A stretch of DNA of 64,000 nt from Adiantum capillus-veneris (GCA_014529385.2 CM043951.1:111621469-111685468), one strand, 5' to 3'; counted from the stretch's first letter, positions 30,394-44,826 are shown. A program made the numbers and translations. Notes: a model not told the origin generated them from the letters alone.

Positions 30394-33300
30394 CGTAGCA
30401 AGTCCCGCAGTCCTAAGGGCAAGAGTGACATAGAATGCTACCATTGTGGCAAGAAGGGTCACATGAAAAGAGACTGCAGAGAATGGAAAGCAGAAAAAGT
30501 CAAAGAGAAAGCTGAAGACCATGGTGAGAAGAACAAGTCCTCAGTGAAGATTCAAGAAATAAATGTGACAAACACTGTTGCAGAGGGTGACAGTCTAGTG
30601 TCAAGAGACATCTACTTCTTGAAGAATACAATGGACTCAGCTCTTCTTACAGCATCTAATGGAAATGCACTGAGTGACTGGATTATAGACTCAGGGGCAT
30701 CACTTCATGTGTCTCCAAACAAGGAGTGGTTTACTTCTTATGTGACCACTAAAGATCATGTTCGGCTAGGCAATGGGCAGACATGTGAGATCTTAGGTGT
30801 TGGAGATGTTCAATTGAAGTTTCAGAATGGCTCTTCTTTCACATGTTCCCGCAATTACAAAGAGCTTGAGCAGCACAGGTTTACTTGATGATGCTGGCTA
30901 CGTCACCACTTTTGGACAGAACATGTGGAAGATATCCAAGGGTTCTATGACTGTAGCACATGGAGTAAAGTTTGGAGGACTTTACATGATTTATGTATCA
31001 AATGTCTCTAAAAATGTAATCAATGTAACCGAGCAGCCGAACGTTTCTTTGTGGCATAGCCGGTTAGGACATATGTCCAAGAAGGGAATGGAAATCTTGT
31101 CTCGTTCTGGTTATTTTCCTGGCTTTTCATTTAATGATTTTGAATTCTGTGAACATTGTCTGTATGGTAAGCAAACACAGCAGCCACATAAGCATAGAAG
31201 CAGTAGAAGAGATACACAGTTGGCACTTGTTCATAGTGATTTGTGTGGACCTATGCCTAACCTATCTCTAGGGGGAGCTTCTTACTTTATGACATTTATA
31301 GATGATTACTGGAGGAAAGTATGGGTTTACTTTCTTAAGCACAAGGATGAAGCGTTTAGTGTTTTCAAAACGTTTGTGACACTTGTGGAGAATCAGAGTG
31401 GCAAGAAGCTTAAATGCTTACGCACTGACAATGGTGGAGAGTATGTTTCAAAGGCCTTTCAGGACTTTTGTGAGTCAAAAGGTATAAAACGTGAACGTAC
31501 TGCTCCTTACAATCCTCCTCAAAATGGTGTTGCTGAGAGGATGAATAGGACCATACAAGAGAAGGTCAGAAGTATGTTGTCTAATGCACAGCTGCCAAAT
31601 GGGTTTTGGGCTGAAGCTGTATCAACAGTTGTTCATCTTGTAAATAGATCTCCTAGCAAGGTTTTGCAAAAGGATTCAGTGCCAAAGATGGTATGGTCAG
31701 GCAAAATGCCCTCATACAAGCATCTCAGAGTCTTTGGTTGTGAGGCATATACTCACGTTCCAAAGGAATTTAGGAACAAACTTGAGCCAAAGAGTAGAAA
31801 GTGCATCTTTCAAGGCTATGGTAATTCTGGTGAGATGGGGTACAGACTTTGGGATCCCGAATCGAGAAAGGTTGTCCACAGCAATGATGTTCACTTTAAT
31901 GAATCCAAATATCATTCTAAACCAGAGAGGGTTAAGGAGATTAGAAGAGTTGTCTTCCAAGAAGATGGACCTGCACGTGCAAGACAAAATGTCAGGGCTC
32001 AAGAGGAGCAAGGACAGGATAGAGTAGAACCACAGGTTGTGGCTGAGCCTGAGCCACCTATTGTGCGTAGATCTGGACGTGTCACGCGACCTCCTGATAG
32101 GTTTTTTCCATCTATGAACTATGTCATGTTGACTGATTGCAATGAGCCTTCATGTTAGAAGGAAGTCGTGCAAATGAAGGACTCCGGGAATTGGCAATTG
32201 GCCATGCAGTCAGAGATGACAGCTCTGCATAAAAACAAGACATGAAAGCTAGTTAAATTACCACAGGGCAAAAAGGCTCTACCTTGTAAATGGGTTTACA
32301 GGTATAAGATCACCGCTCATGATACTCAGCAAAAGTACAAAGCAAGGCTTGTTTCCAAGGGCTTTAAGCAAGAACAAGGCATTGACTTTGATGAAGTCTT
32401 CTCTCCGGTGGTCAAGATGACTACATTGAGATGCTTTCTTGCATTGGTTGCCATATTAGATTTGGTGTTGCACCAAATGGATGTCAAGATAGCGTTCTTG
32501 CATGGTGATTTAGATGTGGAAATTTACATACAGCAGCCAGAAGGGTTTGTTGAGAAAAAGGCAAGGAAGATTGGGTATGCCAGTTGTTAAAGAGTCTTTA
32601 TGGATTAAAAAAATCACCGAGGGCATGGTACCATAAATTCCACAAGTTTATGATTTCTCAAGGCTACAAACGTAGTGAGTTCGATCACTGTCTATATACA
32701 AAGAAGGCTAAGGATGGTAGTTGGCTGATCCTTATTTTGTATGTGGATGACATGTTGATTGCTGGCAAGCACTTGGAAGAAATTTCAGCTTTGAAGTCAA
32801 AGATGGAAAAATCGTTTGACATGAAAGACATGGGTGAGGCAAGTCATATACTTGGTATGCGCATTGAGAGAGACAGATCAAAGAAGTTGATTTGGTTATC
32901 TCAAATAGAGTATATTGACAAGGTTTTGCAACGTTTCAATATGGAGAAGGGAAAGGCACTGAGTGTTCCATTGACACCATATGTGAAACCTAGCAAACAA
33001 GATTGTCCTGTGTCTGAGGAAGAACAGGCTGAAATGGATAAGATTCCATATGCGTCTGCAGTGTGTAGTTTGATGTATGCAATGATTGCTACTCGCCCAG
33101 ACATTGCATTTGCAGTGGGAGTAGTAAGTCGATACATGTCAAACCCAGGCAAGAAACATTGGGAGGCAGTGAAAGGAATATTGAGATACCTGAAAGCTAT
33201 AAAGAGTATGCGTATATGCTATGGGAGTCAGGAGCTAAGTGTAAAGGGTTTTACAGACTCATATTATGCAGGTGACTTAGACAACCGAAGGTCTACGTCA

Positions 33301-33699
33301 GGGTATGTCTTTACATTGGCTGGTGGAGCAGTATCATGGCGTTCTAGATTACAAGATTGTGTTACTCAGTCTACTACAGAGGCTGAATATGTTGCATCAT
33401 AAGAGGCATGCAAAGAATCAATTTGGCTTAATCGACTAGTAACAGATTTGGGAATCAAAGAAGAGATGCCTGTGTTATATTGTGATAGTCAAAGTGCTAT
33501 ACAATTGGCTCGCAATCCAATTTATCACTCAAAGACAAAGCATGTGGATGTGAAGTATCATTTCATCAGGGAAATGCTCGAGGATAAGCAACTTCAGCTT
33601 GTCAAAGTTCACGCCACAGAAAATCCTGCTGATCTACTTACAAAAGGACTTCCCTCAGAGAGCTTTGCTCATTTTCGCAAGCAATTAGGTGTAGGGTAG
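30394..33699 (+). pseudogene. Copia gag-pol (knuckle, protease, integrase, RT, RNase H)
   Basis: The CCHC knuckle (C-Y-H-C-G-K-K-G-H) is at 30441-30480. Protease D-S-G-A-S is near 30690. The integrase pre-domain H-S-R-L-G-H-M is near 31055, with core residues in H-S-D-L-C-G, T-D-N-G-G-E and A-E-R-M-N-R. RT shows F-L-H-G-D-L and Y-V-D-D-M near 32740. RNase H shows T-D-S-Y-Y-A-G and S-T-T-E-A-E-Y. The frame ends at G-V-G, TAG 33697-33699. Defects are a frameshift near 30860 and stops at 32156-32158 and near 32243 (TGA for Trp). There is a further shift or stop near 32588 and a TAA near 33400. The sequence of a full Copia pol is otherwise well kept, so decay is moderate. Confidence 0.9.
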
Positions 33700-33777
33700 T
33701 ACATCACTTTTCTACATCTCTTGTATATTAGCTTGTATAGTAGCTTCTCTCACACTTAAAGTACCACATTGGACTTT

Positions 33778-33787
33778 AAGTGGGAGG
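33778..33787 (+). other. Copia polypurine tract
   Basis: AAGTGGGAGG just before the LTR start TGTTGGGGTA. Confidence 0.8.
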
Positions 33788-33788
33788 C

Positions 33789-34001
33789 TGTTGGGGTATA
33801 AAGCCCAATGTGGTCGCCAAGGTAAGTGGGCGGGCCGACAGGTATGTACACATATTCTTTTGTAAAAACCTAATAAGAAATCACTATGCTCTACACATTA
33901 TAGTAGAGCGAGTTCACCATATCGTCGTGCTCTTCTTCTCGCACTCTCTCTCGCGTCGCACTTCCGCTCGTACTCCTTCAGTCATAACCCTCAAACCAAC
34001 A
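33789..34001 (+). repeat. Copia 3' LTR
   Basis: TGTTGGGGTATAAAGCCC to CCAACA, 213 bp, including TATAAA near its start and a CT-rich end. The size is typical for Copia. Confidence 0.8.
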
Positions 34002-34063
34002 ATATTGCACAAATTGTAGAAAATGGGAATCAGCTACATCAGCCCCAACTCCATCATAGGGCA

Positions 34064-34720
34064 TCAACTAGACAATCCATTGATCAGTAGGTTTCTCCCT
34101 AGCTTGGAGAACAAAGGAGGAGGATCAAGCTTCTCTTTCATAAGAACATTTTCAATGCTAACCATATCATCATCAGAAACATCAAGAGAAATAAAAGTAG
34201 AAGCATCAAGACCATCCTCAATAATACCATCATCTTCGTAGACATGAGCGTCAACCAATGGCTTAACATATGGTACAAATGCTACCCTTTCTAAAGGCTG
34301 CATCACATCATCAATATGGTCAAAAGAAGTGGTAAAGCCCACTCTAGATGGCACCTCCTCAAAAAGGGTGGTTTGGGTGGGAAAGAACAAGAGGTAGGTC
34401 AACATTCTTTTCCTCAAGAAGTCATTCATTACAAGTAGCATCATCCACTAATTTGGCTAAAAAGCCATCCCAAACACTCTCGTCAAGAGTCTGACTCTCT
34501 CTCATCACTTCGCTCTCCAAGAAATAACCTCAAGGGAAATGCCCTCATCTTCATCAACTTCATTGCTCAAATGGGCTAAAAACGCATCCCAAATTCTGGG
34601 AAAACCTAAAGGCTCAGGAACATTCTCATCAATGCTCAAGGTCTACGCAATAACAAACATGAAAATAACCCTTTTTTTGGAATCCCCCTGCCTAGATATG
34701 CAAGCATCCCAAATGGATGC
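34064..34720 (-). pseudogene. Unrecognised minus-strand coding relic with 40-residue repeats
   Basis: On the minus strand three units about 120 bp apart begin with W-D after a hydrophobic residue: S-I-W-D-A-C near 34711, R-I-W-D-A-F-L-A-H-L near 34591 and S-V-W-D-G-F-L-A-K-L near 34472. Each of the last two is followed by an acidic stretch. A frame of 126 codons (34444-34064) continues with V-S-D-D-D-M and similar acidic sequence. Stops and a one-base shift separate the units. I do not recognise the protein. It could be a retroelement spacer region or a host repeat protein. Confidence 0.35.
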
Positions 34721-35040
34721 TAGAAAGGAAACCAACTTAAACGTCAATTGCAAGAAAAAAAGGAAAACTAGCTCCATCTATGAGAATCACAGGTCTTTGC
34801 TCAAGCAAAAACGCTAGAAGCTAGGTCCCATCGAGTGTGTTGATGGATATTTTTCTACGCCTAGATAATGGAACAGACCTAGAAAAGAAAAACCAATCAA
34901 GGATAATAGTTAAACCCCCAACCCAAGCCCACCAGCAAAGATCTATGACTGGAAATCCTCCAACAAGGAATGTGCAATGCAGTCTTAGTGTTAGACCTCA
35001 CCAATGACTATCCACAAAGATGATCACTTCACCATTCATC

Positions 35041-35042
<2 letters not shown>

Positions 35043-35102
<60 letters not shown>

Positions 35103-35112
35103 GAGAGAGAGA
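35043..35112. repeat. GA microsatellite
   Basis: A long GA run with one interruption near 35095. Confidence 0.95.
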
Positions 35113-35394
35113 ACATTGTCTCTATTTCAAAAGACGAGAAGAACACGAGACATTGTGAGAGATTATTCTACAATTATAAATATAGAAAATAAATTTTTTA
35201 CAACATCTCAACAAAACCTTATCTTTTGTCTTCAAATTTTTTTTGTTGAGGTAGCTTCATAGGCTCCAAATTTTGAATGATAGTGACTCAAGGCTTACAC
35301 CCTATAGAGAAGTGCATAGATTTGGCTTACACCCTATAGGGAAGCACTTTTATGTATTTGTTTTCTCTTTCTCAATACAAACTTATGGAAAATT

Positions 35395-35395
<1 letters not shown>

Positions 35396-35430
<35 letters not shown>

Positions 35431-35432
35431 TT
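35396..35432. repeat. CT microsatellite
   Basis: A CT run. It mirrors the GA tract 300 bp upstream, so the two are inverted relative to each other. Confidence 0.95.
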
Positions 35433-36289
35433 CTCTCTCTCATTCAGCATCCCAAGCCACATAAAATCTAGTAAATTTTCCTTAACCGGACCATAGTCAA
35501 AATTGGTATTTTGGATTCTTAAGTATAGCTTTACCTCAGTCAAAATTATTTTAAATTAAATTGAAAGGAAAACTAGTTTAATTAAATAAAAAATTTGATA
35601 ACCTTTATGATCATTAAATCACATGGGTCTTTCGCATGGCCTCGTAGATATTTTAGGCACAGGGGCCAGATATTTCCACTTAAATCATCAAAGTAAACTA
35701 AACTTGGTAGTTTTGAGCAACCAAACTGGGAAGGTGTTGTGAGGTGATATTATGAACCTACTAGAGATAAACAAAGAAGGAGGGGGCACTACAAGAAGTT
35801 GTGGGGCTACCTTGGAGACCTAGAAAGTGTCAAATGTAGAACCTTGGGTTCCAAAAATCGATAAATAGACCCCTAGGCTTCACATTTTGACATAGACTTG
35901 GACACCTTGGCAAACTCTCTCTATCATAGAGAGACTCTAGAGAGTAGAAACTCTACTTGATTAATTAAAGTAATTAGCACTAAACTTGCTAGAGTAGTGA
36001 AAGGCATACTAATTTATATCTATTTTTGTAATTATCTTATAAACTAGCTAGAATAAAGTCTCTCTCTAATAATAATTTCACTCTTAAATTTTATTAACAT
36101 ATTGCATGCTAAATTTCTATTTAATCAATAATATAATTATTTACTAATTTATATAAGAATTGAATTACTAAATTTTAATTTTAATTAAGAAGAAATATAC
36201 CCAATACACTTAGATAGTTATGAATTAATTTCTAGAGCTTTTACACAATGTTAAGAGGCTATGAAAATTATATAAAGAGTTTTTAGCTT

Positions 36290-37060
36290 ATTTTTATATT
36301 TATTTAAGAAAAATTCTTTGTTTCTATCCTAGAAGTGATAAGAAATTTAGAAATATGCTAAATAAATGATGAGGCCATTTGTAGAGCTAGATAAAAATAT
36401 TAAAAAAGATGTGAAATTTATCTCATATTTAGATAACTAGTTCTACTAATTACTATTGTTTAAATTATTTACTTCTAATTGATATTAGGAAACATAATTT
36501 AAAAATTATATTAGAAGCTAACGAGGCTAGTTTCAAAGTAAGATTACAATGTTAGAAATCCATGAGAATTATCTCATAATTAACTTACTAGTTTTGCTAA
36601 TTACTATTGCTTAAATTCTCTACTTTTAGTTTAAAAATTAAGTAAAATAGTCTTAAAAAAATCTTAGAAGGTAGTGAGATAACTTTCAGAGAAATTTTTT
36701 TACAATGATAGAAATACTTTCTACTTATATCAATATTTAAGTTTTAGTTTGTCTAAGTATTACTGCTTAATTTCTCTATTTCTAGCTAGAAATTAAGAAA
36801 TATAGCTAGTGAATTAGCCTTAAAGAAAGCGAGATAATTTATAGAGAAATATTGCAATGTTAGTAATTGATGAAAATTAAATCATTGCTAGTAAATCAAT
36901 TTTGGTAACTGCTAGTACTTAAATATTCTATTTCCAGCTAAAATTTAAGTAATAAAATTAGTAAGTCATCTTAGAAGTTAGTGAGATAAATTCTAGAGAT
37001 AGATTATAGTGTGAGAAACATAATTAATTAATTTGTTGTAGAAATTAATCTCTTAAAACC
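36290..37060. repeat. AT-rich satellite, degenerate units of about 153 bp
   Basis: The anchor CTAATTACTATTGCTTAAAT and its variants recur at 36446, 36597, 36753 and 36906 (spacings 151, 156, 153). Each unit also carries a TTAGAAGxTAGTGAGATAA-like segment and an ACAATGTTAGAAAT-like segment. Weaker related sequence extends on both sides (about 35950-37330). No genes are seen from 34830 to 40430. Confidence 0.75.
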
Positions 37061-37369
37061 TTTCTTTTTTAGTAGAAAAAATGAGAAAATATTTAAGAGG
37101 TCCTCTTAGAAATTTGATAGATAATTTTAAGAGGTACAGTACTTGTTAAAAATTTAAAATCAATAGATACTCATCAAATAGTTATTTTAATAATTACTAA
37201 GCTAAAAATGAGCCATTATTTAGTATATTTAAAGTGGAAAACTAGAAATTTAATTTTAAAAATTCTGGGATAATTATTAGAGCTTAAGAATTCGATAAGA
37301 AATCTAGGATAAAAATATCTTGCTCATATATGTAGCTAAAGAATCACTAAAAAAAAAAAAAAAAACTAC

Positions 37370-40018
<2,649 letters not shown>

Positions 40019-40439
40019 TTGCAAAAACAAAACGTATGAGGTGGGATTGTGTGTTTTAGTAATGAATAGTCAATTGTCAGTTTTATGTATGGAGTGTTGC
40101 ACGGTGTGTATGGATTTGGTGTTGAGGGTGGTAATGACTCAGAGGTCAGGTTGAAGAGCAATACCTATGTGTAGAGTGAGGATAGTATTGGGATGAGCTT
40201 AGGCTAAAGCGCAATAGGTGGCATCAGTGCAAAGAGTCCACCAACTGAGGTTGTGTATGTATGTAGCTTGACAGGAGACGGTGTATGAGGGAAGACACAA
40301 CACCAATGTAGCCAATTAGGGAGTAAGAGGTGCAAATGGAGGAGTACAGAGATAAACTCACCATCTCTTTGTGATCTTGCAATGAATATACCTTCGACCT
40401 ACGAGGAAGTGGCTTGCAAGGCCCAAGACAAGGCGAGAA

Positions 40440-40850
40440 TGTGTCGAGAGCCTCGGGTTGTGCAGAAGTGGCTTATTGGCCAATGATTTTGTGCTTGGTA
40501 TTGCTTTGGTGCCTTTGTACGCAAGTGTGGAGTCCTTGTTAAAGCACAAAAAATATTTGCAAATCTTCTTCACTGGGATGTCATGTTGTGGCCAGCACCT
40601 ATAAAAGGATATGCTTGCAAGCATTAGAATCTTTTGAATAGATGTAAGGTGGGGGCCTTGCTCCCAATGAAATAACCTTTACTTCCATCTTAAAGGCCTG
40701 TGGTTGCAAAGGGGAAGAAAATTCATGATGAGATTGCTCGACAGGGAAGCAATTTTCTTCAGTACTCCCTTAATGGATATGTATGCAAATTGTGGTGCTC
40801 TTGCACAAGCACACAAAGTGCTAGATGAGATTTTGTTATGAGATACTAGA
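40440..40850 (+). pseudogene. Pentatricopeptide-repeat (PPR) gene fragment
   Basis: Across shifting frames the order of a plant PLS-type PPR array is readable. K-C-G-V-L-V-K-A-Q-K-I-F appears near 40515, and L-H-W-D-V-M-L-W followed by I-K-G-Y-A-C near 40570. A K-G-K-K-I-H-D-E-I-A-R-Q-G segment is near 40710-40745. A degenerate M-Y-A-N-C-G-A-L-A-Q-A segment is near 40780-40810. PPR proteins bind organelle RNA. Several frameshifts and stops and no start make it a clear pseudogene. The phrasing resembles fern PPR families, which is a recollection only. Confidence 0.65.
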
Positions 40851-41479
40851 TGTGTTCATTAGTGACTCAAAGGGTGTACATATTTTGCATTTAATAGCCG
40901 TACATTGTGCATTTGGTTATTTGGTGGGTACCTTTGAGCTTCTTTGTAGACGGGCGAAGCTGCTATCAAGTATAAGGAGGTATCCCCAATTTGTCATATT
41001 TTTGGAAATCTTGATCAAGACACAATTGAGTGTTAGTTAATTAGTATAGCTGGCTTACATATGATTAGTTGATTTGATGTACAAATACCGTGTTCCGTCA
41101 CTCACGTCCTTTTGCAGTAGAGCATTTAAGTGATCCAACTAAATGTAGCCTCCCATTAATACTGAAAAGGGTCATTGACCACAAGACTCTTGGTTAACTA
41201 ATAAGTCTATTAATCCTTGTCTCACATAGGACGCTACCCCTACCTTGTTTCCCTGCCTCCATTTGTTACTTCTTCAACTGGGCCGGAGTACTTCATATGC
41301 AGTGGGTGGCGAGAAGCACCGAATTAACTAGCAACTTTGTTTTTTTAATGAGGATGCGCTTTGTGGCTTGGAGTTAACTGATCTGAGGGTTTATGTTGGT
41401 CAGTGGGTCATTGATTTTCTTTTTGGGAATGCAAGGTTTTGCAAGGCTTGTGCAATAGATCCAGGAGCCTTGAGAATAC

Positions 41480-42440
41480 TAACTTTGATGCATGACGACC
41501 TGATGCTTTTGAGAAGCAACATTGAAGGTGCATTGAAGAGTGCTAGAGATGGAGAATGGGTTCCTCGGACCCGTCAAGCCAGAAGCTCCTCGTTTAAGGA
41601 GACGCTTGGAATGCTTGTTGAAGTTAGCTATGACCAGATGGAGTATGTGTGAGGTTAGCGTATATGGCATAAAAAATATGGATGCAAATGGACATGGGTT
41701 AGCGAAAGGCAGAACAATGCAGTTGGGAATATGGCCTATTAAGCATGAAATTAGGGGTTTATGAATCGAACTGGAACCCAAGTCTCATGACGATATGGTT
41801 TGCAGGGATAATCTAGATACAACAAGTGTCGGGGTGCACCGAGGTAACCTATAGTTGCTTTCGTTTAATGGGCATGCATATAAATGCATGACAACCTGAT
41901 GCTTTTGGGAAGAAACATTGAAGGTGCATTGAAGAGAGCTAGAGCAAGAGAATGGGTGCCTCGGACCGGTCAAGCGAGAAGTTGCTCGTTTTAGGAGACT
42001 CTTGGAGTGCTAACTTCAGCGCATGACAACCTGATGCTTTTGGGAAGCAGCATTGAAGGTGCTTTGAAGAGTGCTAGAGCGAGAGAATGGGTGCCTCGGA
42101 CCCGTCGAGCCAGAAGTTGCTCGTTTTAGGATAGCTTGGAATGCTTGTTGAGGCCATTTAGAACCAAATGGAGTACCTGTGAGGTTACTGTATATGGCAT
42201 AAAAAACGTTGATGCAAATGGACATGGGTGAATGAAAGGCGGAAAAATACAGTTGGGAATATATTGGCTTAATAAGCATGAAATTAGGGGTTGATGGAAT
42301 GAACCGGAACCCACGTCTCATTACGATGGAATGAACCGGAACCCAAGTCTCATTACGATGTACTTTGTAGGGACAATCCAGATACAACAAGTGTCAGGGT
42401 GCACCGAGGAACCAGTTTTTACTGCCTCTTAATGGGTATG
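41480..42440. repeat. Local segmental duplications (three partial units)
   Basis: A segment starting CTGATGCTTTTG and including GAATGGGTxCCTCGGACC occurs at about 41500, 41890 and 42030. Units 1 and 3 continue together for roughly 400 bp (CATATGGCATAAAAAA-like and ACAACAAGTGTC segments), while unit 2 is short. Within unit 3 a block of about 30 bp near 42295 is repeated again near 42327. Confidence 0.85.
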
Positions 42441-42496
42441 CGTATAAATAGTTCGAGGTTAGCCTATTGCTGATGAGTGCATGAATGGAATCGTTT

Positions 42497-43372
42497 TTAG
42501 AAATATATGATTATGCGTTTTTTCGGCGATAGAACCCAGAGGCACGAGAAGCCTTGTCCCATCATGTGTAAACCTACTTCAACCACCATCAGCTGATTGA
42601 TTTCGTAAATTCCCTCACGAATACCCAGAGCCGTCATAGTCAAACCATGCATCTTCAAGCTAACCAACATCTTTCCTATCACCTCTTTGTGAAAACCCCA
42701 CCGCGTTTCGATATCCCATACATCCTTCCTACCTTTTGTCACCATTGCCCCCGCATAACATTCCAGTAAATCTTAAGAGGACTTTGGCGCCTCGATCTTG
42801 TCACATACCATCTGGCGATCCACATATGGTATAAATTTTTTTTTCACTAATTTCCTGCTCTTCCTTTATCAACTTTGGAACTGAAAAGGGCTCAGCTTCA
42901 TGCTCATCTTGAGCACCATATATGATAAGCATCTTGCTTGGCATCTCCACTTTCTCTTTATTGCTTTGTTAAGGGTCAGGTGACTCAACCCAGATCCCCA
43001 CTTCTTCGCTTCCATCTGGTCTCATACCTACGCTATACAAGGCATGTCATCCTTTTTTGAATTCAACATTCTGTTGCACTCTTGCACTCCTGAAACAAAA
43101 GGGGAAAGAAAGGAAACACCGACCATCGGGTGTTTGTCAATATAGCTCTCGTTCGAGTGATTTTCATCCATTTCAACCTCGCAAAACTAGTCAACAACTC
43201 CTCTCACTTCATCCACACATGAAAAATCCGCACTCGTATACCCTTGCAAATGGGTTAAGAGTCTCTCTAACTCACTCACCATATGGTCCAACTCTTGGTC
43301 TTTCCGACTCAGTTTCTCTCTATCTTGTTCCTCTTTTGTTCACCTTCTTGCCCCATACCATCTACATCCCTA
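42497..43372 (-). other. Possible body of a minus-strand nonautonomous LTR element
   Basis: It follows the minus-strand primer-binding site at 43601-43612. Only short frames are present, such as an 82-codon frame at 42745-42497, with no pol homology. Confidence 0.3.
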
Positions 43373-43591
43373 TTAAAAAAATTTCTCGTTTCTCTCACGA
43401 GCATGTCTTAGTTTATACCAACTTTCCCCAACATCCATTGGATCACATTGCCAAGCTTCTTTCCTCATCTTATCATGCATAGGTTTCATCCACCTGCTCC
43501 ATTCATCAAAACTTTCACGGAAGCACAACTTCACTTTCTCAAAGCAAAAGGCCACAACTTCAACATTAAACCAAGCCCTTAGCGAGGCCAT
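43373..43591 (-). CDS. 72-codon ORF directly after a tRNA-iMet-like primer-binding site
   Basis: The ATG at 43591 lies 9 nt downstream of the primer-binding site on the minus strand, the position of gag starts in many Copia and nonautonomous elements. The product is rich in charged and aromatic residues (M-A-S-L-R-A-W-F, E-W-S-R-W-M-K) with no recognised domain. It ends at TAA or TAG near 43373. It may be a gag remnant or chance. Confidence 0.35.
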   Translation of the reverse strand: MASLRAWFNVEVVAFCFEKVKLCFRESFDEWSRWMKPMHDKMRKEAWQCDPMDVGESWYKLRHARERNEKFF

Positions 43592-43600
43592 CTCAAATCA

Positions 43601-43612
43601 CCTTTGATACCA
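43601..43612 (-). other. Primer-binding site of tRNA-iMet type (minus strand)
   Basis: On the minus strand TGGTATCAAAGG, close to the usual plant TGGTATCAGAGC, directly downstream of an LTR-like end (minus strand reads CTTAACA then TT). Confidence 0.55.
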
Positions 43613-43614
43613 AA

Positions 43615-44350
43615 TGTTAAGCCCCTTCAAATAGAGCTCTCTTATGGGCGAGGAGAGTGTTATGGGTCTCTCTCCTTGAGTTTCTTTCGAGACTCTTCAC
43701 AATCACTTGGCACCCTTTAAAAGTCATTTTTGAGACTCAAGGCCTTGAGGGCGGTCCAAGAAACCCGCTTTTTAAGCACTTTGATGCCCTTAGGGGGCTA
43801 TTTTGTGGATGCCACCTGGTCTCAATTGAGCCCGTGCAGGCCTATGTTTTATTGATTATTGTGGATGCAAGCATCAGGCTCTTTGATCCTCATTGACTAT
43901 ACTCATTGTATGTATGGTAGAGGGTGGCATGAGCTAACGGCTCTTGGATGCATCTCATTTTGGGTTGTGGAATCATACCTATGAGCTGGGTTGTTGGTGA
44001 AACCACTTGGTCTTGGCTAAGCTAGAGTGGACTATTGCGTTGCAAGGCCCTATGGATCTTGGGTGGAGAAACACTTATCACTTGACCTTCACACATCAGA
44101 TCACTTTCTTACACGGGATCATCTACATGGAATTAGGGAGAGGATCTTCGATCTCTTCCTAAACAACTTCATTGCTTGGATCCACAGACTCGAATCTCTT
44201 AGAGAGTTTACCCACCATATAAGGGAGATGAAGCAACCTGTGACTACACCCGGAGTCACCCGGAGCTTGGCTTCGATGGTAGTGCACTTACTCTTCTACT
44301 ATCTTGATCATTTGGATACCTCCATTCAGATTTTCTTACACAAAGGATGA
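43615..44350 (-). repeat. Probable LTR of the minus-strand element (outer end not fixed)
   Basis: The boundary with the primer-binding site is TGTTAAG on the plus strand. The other end is not determined and 44350 is a rough limit. Confidence 0.3.
44078..44141 (+). repeat. Dispersed repeat, copy 1
   Basis: It aligns with 44763-44826 at DNA and peptide level (L-D-L-H-T-S-D-H-F-L-T against L-D-L-D-T-S-D-H-L-L-T, then H-(L/I)-H-G-(I/L)-R). Most differences are single bases. Confidence 0.75.
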
Positions 44351-44762
44351 ATTTACCTCCTAGGTGAAAGCATGTTAACGTACATGCTTTTTGCTATCCC
44401 AGACAGTTCTAGTTAGCACAATTTTGACATATGCGACCTAGTACAATAACACAATCTAGATGTCTAGAATCTATGATATATGATATATTAATATAAATCT
44501 CTTGAAACAAGGAGTCTAATTTTAAAAACTCCGACAAGTTTTGATATTATTTGTGAAAATTTTACCGCGTGCCCAAGTCTTTTTTAGATATCCAACCATC
44601 ATTCGGTGGTTGTGCACTCCAGAGGAAGTGGTGACTTGTGGTTTGCTATGGACACACTCATGCACTCATCAAAGGAGTGCACACAAGATATGGACATTCT
44701 CATGGCATACGGGATTCCAACATTCCTAGAGAAAACACCACCATCTTGGGTGGACATACACC

Positions 44763-44826
44763 TACCACTAGACCTCGACACGTCAGATCACTTGCTTACA
44801 CAAGAGCATATACATGGACTTAGGAG
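44763..44826 (+). repeat. Dispersed repeat, copy 2
   Basis: Second copy of 44078-44141, about 685 bp downstream in the same orientation. Confidence 0.75.

Larger units (their letters stand above)
30394..34001 (+). mobile_element. Ty1/Copia retrotransposon, 5'-truncated, with 3' LTR
   Basis: The order is zinc knuckle, protease, integrase, RT and RNase H, as in Copia. A polypurine tract and a 213-bp 3' LTR follow. The 5' LTR and most of gag are absent. The left junction with a Gypsy fragment lies between about 30370 and 30394. Confidence 0.9.

Noticed and set aside
36290..37060. Possible plastid or mitochondrial DNA insertion because of the high AT content
   Set aside because: No organelle gene, tRNA or rRNA sequence is recognisable, and the periodic units explain the composition.
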